Notes: generated by a model from the letters alone, not told the origin. Positions 21,039-32,579 are shown, counted from the first letter of the stretch. The stretch: DNA of 64,000 nucleotides from Viola odorata (GCA_963691705.1 OY829538.1:15960443-16024442), one strand, 5' to 3'. A program made the numbers and translations.

Positions 21039-23179
21039 ATGGTTATAACTAGAACCAGGCGATTCCTCTGGAGACCCGTAGATCCAGAAATCATACAATC
21101 ATCCAGTATTTTCTCCTATGATGCGGTTTTAAACGCTGAACTGGAGGAAAATGGTATCACTTTTCCTCCTGGATGTGTCCCTACCATTCCCGAGAGCGAC
21201 ATGCGTCTTCACGATCCATTGTGGGGGAACTATAGATTAGTTTATTTTAAGATATTCCTCTATGGTTTTCGTCTCCCAGTCCAAGCTTCAATAACAGCAC
21301 TGCTGCGGGAATACAAGCTTAATCCTGCCCAGATAACTCCTTCTTCCTGGTGTGGGGTTTACGCCTTTCTTCGCGCTTGCCAGTTGGAGGGCATTCTCAC
21401 CCCATCTCTCAATTTATTTCGCAAATTCTTTAGCATGACCTGTCACGATTGCTTAATCAATATCACTCCAAGGTGGGATGACGCGTTTGTGCAGTCGTTC
21501 TGGCAGCGGTTTTGTGGCTTTGAGAGGGTTGTGGCTGACTGGAAAAACAACTTCTTCATTCTTAAGCTACCGTCCCGTTGGTGGCGCCAGGGTTTTAATC
21601 AAGAGCTTATAGGTCCCCTCTAGCCAAACCTAGTAGTGTTGTCTAGAAGCAAGCTGGATCAAGCTAATGCTTTGCTGGATAAGAGTACGCGTTATCGCAT
21701 TCGGGAGTTCGCCTCATACAAGCTTCTAAACGAATACGTTATGGGTAAGTTTGTCTTTCTTCACGTTTCCCTTTTTCACTTATTTATTGCTCTCATACAT
21801 TCTCTTATCAGGAGACGCTAATGGTCAGTCATCGGGAGGAGCTGACGCTCCTTTGAATGTGATGTCGCTCAGAACTATACCGGCCTCTCCTCCTGCCGCA
21901 CATTCCAGTCCTCGGGGCGTTCCACCCAAGAGGGGAAAAACTAAGACAGTCGCTGGGAGAGGACGGGGGCGCGGCATTTCTACGCGAGCTTCTTGCTTTA
22001 TTAGGAATTAGCTACCGCCTCGACGCGGAGAGATAAATATAAGTCGGCCTTCGACTCGAGCAATTGACAGTGACAGTAGTGGCCGTAGCGAGGATATGGA
22101 TGCCAAACCAGACCTTTGTCATGCCTCCTCGCTTCAACGAAAGAGACTCAGACTAGGCATGAATGAGCAGGCTACCGGGGTCTTTTCTGATCATGCTAAC
22201 GTAACGGCTGCCATGACACCTGTCATTTCTTCTGTGGCAAGCACTTCTCAACCAGTGAAAGTTGCTTATGTGTTAGATGTCTGTCCTCCTACCGCTGCTA
22301 AAGTCTCGTTAGTGGCAGATTCCCCTCCGCCAGTTAACGCTCCTGACTCTCCCATTTCTCATTGTATTCCAGATGTGGTGGTAACGACATCTCCAGCTTC
22401 TGAGCCGCCACCCAAGGTTCCTCCCCAATTGTTTTTCACTTCTATCTCAGAGGTGAGTAATAAAGGCTCTCCTTCGACTCCGATGTTCAATCTCTCTCTT
22501 GAAGACCCCAAAGGGACTCCGTGCTATCGCATGGATTTGGCGGGATTTGGCGTCAACGGTCTTCGCACTGCAGAGGTACAAAATCCCTTCTCAAAGGACG
22601 AATTCACGGCACCCCTGATAGGAAAAATGATGAGCTCTTCTACAGAGAAAGATAAATTTCTTCAGCTTTCGCCAAGGGCTCGCTGTAGGCACGTTGTGAA
22701 TGACTCTCTAGATGTCTTCCACTACTTTCATTATGCGGTAGAGGCTTTAGACAGCGAACTGCGGGATTCTACTCGCGCAATGTGTGCTCAGAAGGTGCAG
22801 CTTGACCGGTCGTTAGACCGAACGAGGTTGTTAACGCGTCTTTATGACGATTCACAGAAAGAGCTAAGGAGAGAAAAATCTAAAGGGAAAGTGAAAACTG
22901 ATGTTGTGGAGGCAGAGTTAGTCTTCTTCTTCGCGAAGAGATGTTGGCTCGAGACGAGGAATTTGCCAGGGTTCCGCTGAGGATGGAGCGGTGGAAAAAA
23001 AGGTTCTGGAGGCCTTCACTTCTGGGTTCACTGCCCATTTCGAGAGTGATTCCTTTGATCCGGCCAAGATTGCCGATTATGCCTCTCCCATAATAGACAA
23101 GGTTAATAAAAATGGAGACGACGCGTCTGCCTTAGAGGGAGAGAAGTCTAGTGGTAGCGCGCAACGGTCTTCCTCTTGA
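21039..23179 (+). pseudogene. Transposase_28-like additional ORF, copy 2 (antisense in element F), with intron
   Basis: The N-terminal ~190 residues resemble the 'putative gypsy type transposon' domain (Pfam Transposase_28). Landmarks are FLYGFRLPVQASITALLREY, LNPAQITPSSWCGVYAFLR and LEGILTPSLNLFRKFF; the related ORF at 41167 has matching blocks (FDHGFRLPLDPLVKLLL, LNPAQLSPNAICVVSAF). In-frame TAG codons fall at 21621-21623 and 22009-22011. A frameshift near 22920 separates the body from the C-terminal end (22991-23179). A GTAAGT...TTATCAG interval (21745-21811) looks like an intron. The middle is Pro/Ser/Thr-rich and the end is charged and helical. The strand is opposite to element F. The role of these proteins is unknown; this copy is broken. 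Confidence 0.6.
21745..21811 (+). other. Putative 67-bp spliceosomal intron in the antisense ORF
   Basis: The donor GTAAGTTTG and acceptor TTATCAG bound a T-rich 67-bp interval. Splicing would join the frame (ATG G / GA GAC) between the 21636-21744 exon and the one from 21812. Splice signals in this direction imply transcription opposite to element F. Confidence 0.5.
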
Positions 23180-23247
23180 TTATTATCTCCTTCTTATCCG
23201 CATTTATTTCTTCAATCAATCACTCCCCAAAGACATTTGACATTGTT
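23180..23247 (+). other. Short spacer ending in TSD of element D
   Basis: Non-coding; its last five bases TTGTT (23243-23247) are repeated at 40594-40598 after D's 3' LTR. Confidence 0.7.
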
Positions 23248-23544
23248 TGATAACAATTAAGACAACCCTAACGGTACTACTACACTTGCGGCTCCTGCCG
23301 GGACGGATTCCTATAAGTCCCGTAGTATATCTTCATATCGCCCAGGGATCAGCAAAGGATTCCTAGGATGGTCGACATCAGTGGAGGGGGGACTCACGCG
23401 TCTCTATACGCACGGTGCCACCCCATCCTAGGGAACCGCGAGGTTATCGCTCCTGGCAACCCTGTCAAATATCGCTCGTGATGTCACCCGTTGGCATCGC
23501 TCGTGACGTCATCACCAGACATCGCCTAGACTGTTATCGCCAGG
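23248..23544 (+). repeat. 5' LTR of element D, first part
   Basis: TGATAACAATTAAGAC... matches 40092-40388 of the 3' LTR. It is interrupted after CCAGG by element E and continues at 36444. Confidence 0.9.
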
Positions 23545-26528
23545 TGTTGCTACCCGATTTTTGACATGAGTAATCGTTACTATATCATAACATACTTACA
23601 TTTTATATTTTAGCGTCCATAATTATTGTTAATTATATTGTTAACTATTATTATTATTAATGTTATTTATTTCATTTTTTGTCCGTATTTTTATTCGAGC
23701 TTTTTTCGGTATTATCGGACCGTTAGCTCGAACTAAATAATATAAATACCCATAATCGCCGAATCACCTCCCTTCCTCCTTTTTTCAAACGAAATCAGAC
23801 ACACTCTGCTCACATCTCCCATTTTTCAAACAAAATCGGATACACCCTTTCATTTGTCAAAGATCTCTGACATTCAAGATCATCTCCGCTCCTACCCGTT
23901 ACCTCGTGTCCAGGAATGGAATTAATGCACCAATTTCCTTACCCTCTATAAATCAAAACCCTCTGCTAAACCGAAAGGAGGGGACAAATCCTCTCCCAAA
24001 CTAAATCAACCTACTCTGCTAAACCAAAAAAAACCAATCCTCTCTCAAGCTAAATCAACCAGCCTACTAAACCTACTCCGACCACCACAACCTACTAAAT
24101 CAACCGCCACGACCACAACCCAAATCAGCCCACTGCCGCTCCACCCAAACCACCACCGCGTCGCCCCTACTAAATCAACCGCCACAACCACAACCCAAAT
24201 CAGCCCACTGCCGCTCCACCCAAGCCACCACCGCGTCGCCCCTGCAAAAAACCAAATCCGGCCACAACCCAAGTCAGCCCCTGCAAAAAACCAAATCCGA
24301 TCACAACCAAAACCAACCCCACCGCTGGCCAAACCAGCCCCCTAAATCTGTCCAGAAACTAACCCCAAATATACTCCAAATCTATCCAGAAACCAGCTCC
24401 AAATACACCCCAAAATAGCCCAGAAAAACAGCCCAGAAACCAGCTCCAAATCAATACCAAATCTACCCCAAATCTGTCCAGAAAATAGCCCCTAACTCTG
24501 TCCAGAAACTAGCCCCAAATATACTCCTAAATCTATCCAGAAACCAGCTCCAAATATACCCCAAAACAGCCCAGAAAAACAGCCCAGAAACCAGCTCCAA
24601 ATCGATACCAAATCTGCCCTGAAACCCGCCCCAAAATAGCCCCAAATCTGCCCTGAAACTAGCCCCAAATCTAACCAAAATCAGCACCCGAACCAGCTGC
24701 TCACTGTGCCTCCGCCGCCAGCCGCGCCACTCCGTCGTTCTCTCTCGCTTTCCCGGACTAATACCTCTGTAATTTCTTGCTTCTTCTTCCCTAGTTAGCT
24801 TGTTGTTTTTGTGTGTGCCTTGCTGCTGTGTTTTTTGCTTAATTTGTAGGAGGATTTGGATTAAGAAGAACAAAGGAAGGAGATGTGGTTTAGCTTGGTG
24901 GCCGGCTTGGTTTCTAAGGAGAAGGGGAAGAGATGAGATGTATTTGTTTTAGGTTTAGAGGTGCTTGGGTTTAATCTTTTGTTGGTTTAAGATTGGGCTT
25001 GGCCAATAGGCCGGCCCATTAGAAAGAAAGGGTGAGCAGATGGGCTGATTGGTTGGTCCGTCGGGGGTCTTTTTATTTATTTCTTCGTAGCTTACTCGTA
25101 TGCATGCTTGTAATATTTATTTATCTGCTTATTTGTTTATTACTCGTGCTACTAACCGATCTTGTGATGCAGGTACCCGCCTGAAGGAATTTTCGTTATT
25201 TATTCTATTTGTCATATGATCGAATGCATGATTATGTAGAGATTGTTAGAATTAAAATAAACCTTTGCATGAGAATTAATTAGAATTAATTCCCTTTAAT
25301 AATTTCACTCGAATAGACCCTTGCTTGAACGAATTAGGTAGAAGTATTCAACATTTTTATTTTCTTTAAATGCATGAAATTTGAATAGGATTAATAATAA
25401 ACATCACGCTTTAATTTAATTGCATGATTATTAATTACTAAAATTCTTAAAAATCTTTAATAAATCCCCGCAACTCAAAATGAATAAAATCAATCAAAGA
25501 AAAAATAAACAAAGTAGTAATCAAAACAATAGGATTTAAATCTTTTCCAATAACTCAGGTTCCCTCTAAAATTATTGGATAGTAAATCACCAAAGAAAAT
25601 AATCATTTGAAAGCGGAAAGATAGTAAATGGGCCCTAAGCCCAACTCGTAGAAAATACCTCCATATTTAATCCCCCTTATCATTAGAGCTACCTTTTAAA
25701 ATGAGATTTAAATCTTTAATGTTGCGTGATCGTTTAAATTTAGTAATCCTTTGATATTTACTTTATGCTCATGGATGTATTAATGTTATCTTTGACGAAT
25801 GTGTTATGTGCGCGGCTTCGACCCCACTTCCCAGTTTTTCTCTTTTCAACGTGTTTTCTCGCATTCATATAAATGGTACTTTGCTAGTCTATGCATGCTT
25901 AGAATCACCTAGTAAATAGGATTAATCATATGCATTTGCCCGATGATGTAGTAACTCATCTGTGATGATAGTGATTTCGATCGCCGTGATTCGTCTATGA
26001 TTTACTAGGGTCGTCGCTTTAGTAAAGATTAATAATAAAATGGTAGTAATTTCACTTAATCAATCTTGCATGTAATCTGACTAATTTTTGAACTCGATTA
26101 AATATAACCGGAATAGGTATGCAAACCGACCTTTTTCTTTTTTAGAGGATAAAATGTTTATTTTCTTTTTAACAACTCGACAATAACGAGGATAAAATCA
26201 ACCGAACCAACTAAAGAATTAAAGCGACGATCCCCCCTGAGGGCCCCAAATTACTTGTTTTTAACATGATTTTAAAACACCTCTTTTTAGAACCGGTAAC
26301 CTTTTTAGGATGAGACTTGGGTGCCTCACACCTTCCCAAGTCCATAAAACGACCCCGAACCGTTGTTCTCGGGTTTAGACCCTTTTTATTTGTGCCTTAG
26401 TTTTTGTTTTATTTTCTTCTTCTTTTTCAGACTTTTAGGTTTCCCTAAACCTTAGAAAAATTAGGGTGGCGACTTCATTGTTATGTGAATTTCTTTGCGT
26501 CCCGAATTTCGCTCGCGACGGTGCGACA
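23545..26528 (+). repeat. 5' LTR of element E, 2,984 bp
   Basis: It runs from TGTTGCTACCCG to GGTGCGACA. By eye it differs from the 3' LTR at only three positions (24384, 24496, 24535). Candidate TATA boxes are at 23741 and 23947. It contains a 75-bp tandem duplication (about 24100-24240) and a repeated 'ccaaatctgtccagaaac' module (24345-24660). Minus-strand frames across these C-rich parts are low-complexity. Confidence 0.95.
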
Positions 26529-26531
26529 GTT

Positions 26532-26549
26532 TGGCGACTTCACTGGGGA
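26532..26549 (+). other. Primer-binding site of element E, tRNA-Arg type
   Basis: TGGCGACTTCACTGGGGA starts three bases after the LTR. From family knowledge, Ogre elements use tRNA-Arg, whose 3' end pairs with TGGCGACT(C/T)CGCTGGGG; the site fits with one or two changes. Element H has the same string. Confidence 0.75.
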
Positions 26550-27091
26550 CTTAGGGTCGAAGCCGGAATTATTTGCCTGAGGTGTTTATTGTTGTTATTT
26601 TATTTGTTTACTCGCTTTGATATCAATTTTTGTCTTTTCATTCGCATCACGCATAATGCCCTATTGCCGGGCCTGTTCCAAATAGGATTAGGAGGTTAGT
26701 AGTGAGGCCCTGGGGCACGTGTCCTGGGTAGTTTTCACCAACGCCAAACTCGGATTCGAACCCCTAAATGGATGAGCGCTACGAGCTTTTGATGGTTCGG
26801 TCGGCAATCATGTATCCGTTTACTGAGGGACCACTTTTTGGTATCGTTCGGGAGCCTTTCAGCCAGCTAGAAGTAGTCGAAATTACCCCAGCACGTGCAT
26901 CATGATTGCATGTATATGTTCCAATTTGATGCATCATTGCCATGATATATCACATGTATATTTTCCAAAATGATTCATTTATTTATTTGTTTTTATCGTT
27001 GTTATTAACTCATCCTTTGCTTTATATATTTTTATCTACTGATACATGAACTTTGTTTTTTCAAACAGGACCCATCCCAATTGTTCACTCA
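26550..27091 (+). other. Leader of element E between PBS and ORF1
   Basis: Non-coding. It shares blocks with the leader of element H in reverse complement (for example 'cacgtgtcctgggtag' here against 54760-54775, and 'agcacgtgcatcatgatt' against 54590-54605). A T-rich tract ending 'tttttcaaacag' (27056-27067) looks like a splice acceptor just before ORF1. Confidence 0.6.
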
Positions 27092-28843
27092 ATGGCGACA
27101 CCCATGATGCTTTCACTTGATACTTTTGGGAAGTTGAGCTGCAACGATCAATCCAGGCGAGAAGACATGTTGGGAAAAAGTTTTGTTCCTAATGTCACAA
27201 CCAAGGTTAAGGTGGAAACAACAGAATTTGATATAACTGGAATTAAGGAGTTGAGGAATAAGTTGACTAAGGATGAAGAAGTGCAATTTAAAAGCAAATA
27301 CGGGAAACTTCTGACACTGTTAGATGTGAAGATTGATTGGGGTTGTATCCGAGCGGCTTTGGTGTTTTGGGACCCTTATTATCGATGCTTTTCTTTTGAC
27401 CAAAGGATAGATTTGATTCCTACTCTGGAGGAATACGCCGCCCTATTATGCTTCATCCCTCCGATATCATCCATATACCAGAATGTCCGTTTTGAGCCCA
27501 CTGATGTCAAACTGAGATTAGATAAGTTGTTAGGAGTTACTACTCGTTTGAGGGAAGGAAAGTATATCTGGTGCTGGTCGGATATCGAGAAACAATTTTA
27601 TTTATCTCAGGGAGAGAAGCGCTTAAGGATTCTAGCTTTCGCCGTGGTGGGGCTTGTTTTATTCCCGAAGATGAAAAATAGTATCGACTTTGAGGCGGCC
27701 AACATCTTCCATGAAATGGAGACGAATAATATCAACCCTACAACAGCTATTCTAGCAGAAACATTCCACTCCTTAGACCTTTGTAAGAGGATTGGAAGAG
27801 GGAAGTTAACTTGTTGCACTCAACTTTTAACAGTGTGGTTCATCAGCCATTTCAAACAGACACCAGATCAATCTTTGTTCTCCCAAGGCTACTTAGGCTC
27901 GAATCCGTTGGAGAAGGTTATTTTGGGAATAAGTCAAGACGTAGCGGTGAATAAGTGGAAAATGGAAGACAAGGACACATGGGTTGCTAGGTTCTTGAAC
28001 CTTTCTGAAAATGACTTTAATCAACATGCCAAATGGTTGCGAGCTACTAATCCAATTGTGAGTTGTGGGGATCTATTGTGGGTCCCATTGATCGGAGCGA
28101 GAGGATGTGTGCCCTATTGCCCAGCTCTTGTCCTTGGCCAATTTTGCATTATGCAAATTGTCCCCGCCACTTTTGGTATGCCAAGCTCGAGTCCACCACA
28201 CTCAGAAGAGACGGACACTCTACGTCAGTATGTGAATGAATGGCGTGCTCCATTTTGCCTTGAGGGACATACTATCCCTACTCGGCTAACAAAGGAATAC
28301 TCAGAATGGCGGAGGAACAGGATTAATGGAAATGTTTTGCCCCTTCCGGAAAACAGGAAGCCTATGGAAGAAGAAGGTGAATGCCATGCCAATGCAAAGG
28401 TTAGTTATGTGGCTTATGCCCAGTTGATGGAGCAATTGCTAGTAGTGAAAGAAGAACGAGATCTGGTGATAAAAGAGAGGGATAATCTGTCAATTGACAA
28501 GATGGATTTGGAGCTTAAAATACGTGGATTGGAGAGGCGTGATAGTGAGAACGTACGAATAAACCTTAGAAACCAAAGAATAGCCAATGAAAACTTTAGA
28601 AGGAGATTGAAAGGAGAGGTCAACAAAAGGGAGATTTCAAGCGCTTTGGTCCGAGAGAAAAATGCAATGATTGAGATTTTGACTGATCGCATCAAAGAGA
28701 AAACCAGCATAGATGGAGAGAATCAAGTCTTGCGAGCCCGAGTAGTGGTTTTAGAAGTTGAAGCGAAGGTGCAGAAGAAGAAGGTTGCCTTGATGGAGCA
28801 GATGGGAGAAAATTCCACCAGCAGTCAAGCCTCAAGATGTTGA
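27092..28843 (+). CDS. Ogre ORF1 protein (DUF7745 / plant-mobile-domain-like), intact
   Basis: I chose ATG 27092 (MATPMMLSLDTFGKLSC) because it lies after an acceptor-like tract; the frame is also open upstream to 27053. It gives a protein of about 583 aa, uninterrupted. The N-terminal two thirds resemble the ORF1 protein found before gag only in Ogre elements (landmarks DQRIDLIPTLEEYAALL, GKYIWCWSDIE, WFISHFKQTPDQSLF). The last ~145 residues (from about residue 440, YAQLMEQLLVVKEERD) are highly charged and form a probable coiled coil. The function is unknown; a link to plant mobile domains has been proposed. A remnant of the same coiled-coil end exists in element H (54381-54262). Intactness in an element that has lost pol suggests recent copying or selection. 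Confidence 0.85.
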   Translation: MATPMMLSLDTFGKLSCNDQSRREDMLGKSFVPNVTTKVKVETTEFDITGIKELRNKLTKDEEVQFKSKYGKLLTLLDVKIDWGCIRAALVFWDPYYRCFSFDQRIDLIPTLEEYAALLCFIPPISSIYQNVRFEPTDVKLRLDKLLGVTTRLREGKYIWCWSDIEKQFYLSQGEKRLRILAFAVVGLVLFPKMKNSIDFEAANIFHEMETNNINPTTAILAETFHSLDLCKRIGRGKLTCCTQLLTVWFISHFKQTPDQSLFSQGYLGSNPLEKVILGISQDVAVNKWKMEDKDTWVARFLNLSENDFNQHAKWLRATNPIVSCGDLLWVPLIGARGCVPYCPALVLGQFCIMQIVPATFGMPSSSPPHSEETDTLRQYVNEWRAPFCLEGHTIPTRLTKEYSEWRRNRINGNVLPLPENRKPMEEEGECHANAKVSYVAYAQLMEQLLVVKEERDLVIKERDNLSIDKMDLELKIRGLERRDSENVRINLRNQRIANENFRRRLKGEVNKREISSALVREKNAMIEILTDRIKEKTSIDGENQVLRARVVVLEVEAKVQKKKVALMEQMGENSTSSQASRC

Positions 28844-29529
28844 TTTATTTTAATGTTGTGGTTGTATTGTTTTAATGGGAGCAAGTACTTGGAGGTGTTT
28901 TACTTTGGATTTCTTGGAATGAATAGAAATTTCCCTTTGTGATTTCGAGAATGAATTGAAGCTCTTCTCTTGCAAAACAGACTTGACAGCTAGAGACCGA
29001 TAAAGAAGATTATTCATGATCCAAGATTGAGTTTGGATTTTGGAAAAGAAACGTAAGGGGTGGGGACCCTAGCCTTGTTAAAAGGTTAGGAAAGGCTGTC
29101 AATTACGAGATCTTCCATTTTCCATCTTGATCAAGGAATCGTCAATATATGTTGTCAGGAATGAATAGAAGCTGCCCTCTTCCCTCGTGAATGAATAGAA
29201 GCTTCCTTTAGTATTTTTTCCCTTGTCTCGGGAATGAATCGAAGCTTCCTTTCGTCAACCTCGTCGGTATAATGGCTTCATGTTCCTTTCCATCCGAATC
29301 TCAAAAGTATCAAGTGAAAGATCAAGGAGGAGCCGAAAAATTGAATAAGCGGAGTGGAGTCCTTGAGATAGCATTTCTGCCTGTTATTATTATAATAATA
29401 ATAATTATTATTATTATTCCTGAAAACTTACATCTATTTTTCTCTTTGTTTTCAGAAAAAGTTAAGATAAATCCCAAGAAACGAACTATTCCCCAAAAGC
29501 TCCACGCTACCAGACTTCAAACACGAAAA
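28844..29529 (+). other. ORF1-gag spacer of element E
   Basis: It contains degenerate 'gaatgaatagaagct' repeats (about 28917-29265), an (ATT/AAT)n microsatellite (29383-29417) and an acceptor-like 'tttgttttcag' (29447-29457) before gag. The open frame upstream of 29530 includes the microsatellite (a poly-Ile run) and is probably not coding. Confidence 0.6.
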
Positions 29530-31098
29530 ATGGCTGAGCATCTTAAAGCAGTTAAGACATTGAGAGAAAGGATAATGGAATTAAAAGAACGATTTCAGGC
29601 TGCTACAGAAAAGGGAATACAAGCTGACAAGGGTGAGCAGGGAATCATGTTAGGAAAGTTAGTTATAACAGAGGAGAAAGGTGTTGTCCAACCAATTCAT
29701 CGGAAACCATTCCCCCCACCTCCACCTTTTTCCTCACCACCACCATATCCTTCACCATCGCTATATCAACCTACCTTTTTCCCTTCCTCATCAATGCCTG
29801 CTGCTAATGTTACTCCTCCATTATCTCCACCTTATCCATCATCCCAACCCACACAAACCAGATTACATGACCCACATCCAAATAACCAAGATAACCAAAA
29901 CTATTGTCGGAACAAGGAGCCATTACTGCCTATTCCGGTCCCTTTAGAAGAAATCTATGAGCATCTTCTGACAATTGGGCAGATTGTACCCATTCCGGCT
30001 CGACCACTCCGAACTCCTTACCCGACAAGATTTGATCCTAATGTCACATGTGCGTACCATTCGGGAGTCCCAGGGCACATTTTAGAGGACTGTAATGCCT
30101 TTAAGAGAAAAATTAATCACTTGATCAAGTGCGGAGGGATCTCCTTCCAAGAATTAACCAAACGACCCTCTAACCCACCAAAGAAGCAAAAAAACCATGA
30201 GTCATTTTCACTTGTCTCACCATCCCCACTTCAAATACCACCACAACCAAGACAATATAACCACCCAAAAAACCCGAGCAATAAAAATCAGCAAAGCTAT
30301 CATCAAAACCAGGCGCCATTGCCACCTCTCCCAGTCCCTTTAGAGGAAATCTACGAGTATCTTCTAGCAACTGGGCGGATTGCGCCAACTCCGGTCCAAC
30401 CTCTCCAACCTCCTTACCCGAAATGGTATGATTCAAAAGCTAGATGCCTGTATCATGCTGGAGCTGTGGGGCACACTTTAGAGAACTGTACTGCCTTTAA
30501 GGGGAAAGTTAATCATCTGATTAAGTGTGGATGGATTTCTTTTGAGGAGTTAGCCAAAGGGATTGAGACTACCACCAATCCCCGTCCAAATCATGCCCTC
30601 GGTGGTGGACAAGCGAATGTTGTTGTGGTTGGAGAAACTAGTGATCGTTCCCCTTCAGTAGTGGGGTTACCCCGAATAGAGTTTTTCTTTGCGCCAACCC
30701 AAGGGGGGCATCCGCAGCATTCTGAAGCTAATAGTTGTCTGTTTAGCCCCGAGGTGAGAAAATATGAAATCCAGGATTATGCAGTTTTCTTGGAGAATAT
30801 GGAGCAATTGATAGCTTCTGGGGTCATTCGGGCTGAGGAGAAAACCGGGGGGGCAAAAGAGGTCGATGTTATCAAAGAGGGTCTTCCTATGCTAGCAAGG
30901 CAAGTAATGAAGGAAAGTGCTAATATTGGGGGCATGACCCGGAGTGACGGGTGCGATATTTCCGATGAAGTTGAGAAGCAAAGGCAGGCCAAGGGAAAGA
31001 GTCTGGTGGTTCATGAGAAAGTGACTAAGGAGGTGCAAGAGGTGAATAAACATGTGTTAGGAGATCGTACAACAGAATCCCTAAGGATCATCAACTAG
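29530..31098 (+). CDS. Gag-like protein of element E, capsid core missing, zinc module duplicated
   Basis: ATG 29530 (MAEHLKAVKTLRERIMELKE) parallels the gag start of element H (MAEPTKTEEALAARVKELEE), so I prefer it to the upstream in-frame ATG at 29272. The product is about 522 aa. It begins with a helical N-terminus and then goes straight into a Pro-rich linker (PPPPPFSSPPPYPSPS). The ~300-residue capsid region normally between them is absent. Two related modules follow: a PVPLEEIYE(H/Y)LL motif, then a C-x2-H-x5-H-x4-C zinc-type motif (CAYHSGVPGHILEDC and CLYHAGAVGHTLENC), then NHLIKCG. The C-terminal 150 residues are charged. The frame is open to TAG at 31096. Confidence 0.75.
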   Translation: MAEHLKAVKTLRERIMELKERFQAATEKGIQADKGEQGIMLGKLVITEEKGVVQPIHRKPFPPPPPFSSPPPYPSPSLYQPTFFPSSSMPAANVTPPLSPPYPSSQPTQTRLHDPHPNNQDNQNYCRNKEPLLPIPVPLEEIYEHLLTIGQIVPIPARPLRTPYPTRFDPNVTCAYHSGVPGHILEDCNAFKRKINHLIKCGGISFQELTKRPSNPPKKQKNHESFSLVSPSPLQIPPQPRQYNHPKNPSNKNQQSYHQNQAPLPPLPVPLEEIYEYLLATGRIAPTPVQPLQPPYPKWYDSKARCLYHAGAVGHTLENCTAFKGKVNHLIKCGWISFEELAKGIETTTNPRPNHALGGGQANVVVVGETSDRSPSVVGLPRIEFFFAPTQGGHPQHSEANSCLFSPEVRKYEIQDYAVFLENMEQLIASGVIRAEEKTGGAKEVDVIKEGLPMLARQVMKESANIGGMTRSDGCDISDEVEKQRQAKGKSLVVHEKVTKEVQEVNKHVLGDRTTESLRIIN

Positions 31099-31715
31099 AA
31101 CTTTACTCAGGTCAATGCAGTTTCGGCCTTGCATATTTGCGCTCTTGGAAAAAGAACCATCTCACAGTTCATCCATTTCCGTGAAGAAGTCTGGGGAGCT
31201 AGTGTGCAATTGGACCGCTACCATGCTTCCTGATGTCTCTCCATAATTTCCTTTTTTTCTAACGTATGCATGTTTTAATGTTCCCTAAATGGACAAACTC
31301 TTTTGTAGAGCTTTTGCTCCCTTTTTCCATAATTATGCAGTTTTTATTCCAAATATCTTTTACTTTTTCCGCTCTATTTATTTCCAGGATAAATATTAGT
31401 TTGGGTTGTCATGATATACCTTGTGTCTTAAACAAAAAGAATAATGAAAATTGCCGCAATGGAGGATGAGATTGAGATTTCGGAAAAGAGAATAATACCT
31501 CACTAGGAGGAGTTAGGAAAGACGAACTTGGGGGGGAAAGCAGTGAGATCGAAAGATAGCCGAGATTGCAAAGAACCTTGAACTCTGTAAGAGAAGTTGA
31601 TTTCGCTCCACAAAGAATACACGGATGTGGTCATATGATCGTATAAAGATACGTCGGATGTTACCCTAATATAGTCAAATACCGTACTCAGATGAAACGA
31701 GAATCCAAACTAATA
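31099..31715 (+). pseudogene. Ogre pol remnant before RT, with possible intron end
   Basis: From about 31390 the sequence resembles the linker that precedes RT in Ogre pol (landmarks ISLGCHDIP and, near 31610, HKEYTDVV with a following SYKDT). It is broken by several stops. A T-rich tract ending 'tatttccag' (31378-31386) may be the 3' end of the intron known in Ogre pol. 31099-31380 is otherwise non-coding. RT itself is gone. Confidence 0.5.
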
Positions 31716-32319
31716 ATGATGACACTGAAACTCTTCGCCTTACTGTCCAAAGATGAATGGCGCAGTCGAAGCAGCAAACAAGAACCTGAAGAAGATTATT
31801 CAGAAGATGGTGGTCACCTGCAAGGATTGGCATGACATGCTTCCTTTTGCTTTGCACGCCTATTGGATAGCAACTCGTACTTCTACGGGGGCAACTCCTT
31901 ATTCTTTAGTCTATGGCATGGAAGCAGTGATTCCGCTCGAGGTAGAAATTCCTTCTCTTAGAATCTTGGCAGAATCAGAAGTGGAAGAGTCTGATTGGGC
32001 GAGAGTAAGGTATGAACAGTTGAACCTAATCTCAGAGAAACGACTGACAGCCATGTGTCATGCTCAACGGTATCAAAAGAGGATGGCTACCGCTTATAAC
32101 AAGAAAGTGTGACCTCGCGAGTTCAAAGCTAGAGACTTAGTATTGAAGAAGATTCTTCCTTATCAGGAGGACGGTCGAGGGAAGTGAGCCCCTAAGTATG
32201 AAGGTCCATATATGGTTAAACACGCATTCTCTGGGAACGCTTTAAGGCTTACTAACATGGATGAAGATGATTTGCCGAGACCAGTGAATGCTGAATCTGT
32301 CAAGATGTACTTCGCATAG
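31716..32319 (+). pseudogene. Integrase C-terminal remnant of element E
   Basis: The frame from about 31753 shows the end of a Ty3/gypsy integrase (MNGAVEAANKNLKKI, ARTSTGATPYSLVYGMEAV-like block, EVEIPSLRIL) and the downstream GPY/F-like region (APKYEGPYMVKHAFSG). In-frame TGA codons occur at 32110-32112 and 32186-32188. The catalytic core and zinc region are absent. The reading ends at TAG 32317-32319. Confidence 0.8.
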
Positions 32320-32579
32320 AGATTTACAGACTACGCTTCTCTTCGATCAAAAGACATAGGGTTTCGTCATGACAAGACATCTAATATTCATTCTGAATTA
32401 ATAAAATGAGCATTTTTCTCAAAAAAAACTTGCATATTTAAAATTCTCATCTTAACCTTTAAAGCGACCAAAAAGGAAGCATGGTACCAACGGTCAAGGG
32501 GAATAGTTCGAATTTTAAAGGCTGCCTTCAGCCTTATTTCACTAATCAATGCTAGTTTTGCAGGAATTTAACCTTTGTT

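Noticed and set aside
24045..24873. Two long minus-strand frames (95 and 136 codons), repeated at 33955-34783
   Set aside because: They lie inside the two LTRs of element E on C-rich repeats, translate into monotonous Trp/Gly/Phe/Asp repeats, and are antisense to the element.
29272..29529. N-terminal extension of E's gag to ATG 29272
   Set aside because: The extension crosses an ATT/AAT microsatellite (poly-Ile) and an acceptor-like site. The ATG at 29530 matches the gag start of element H.
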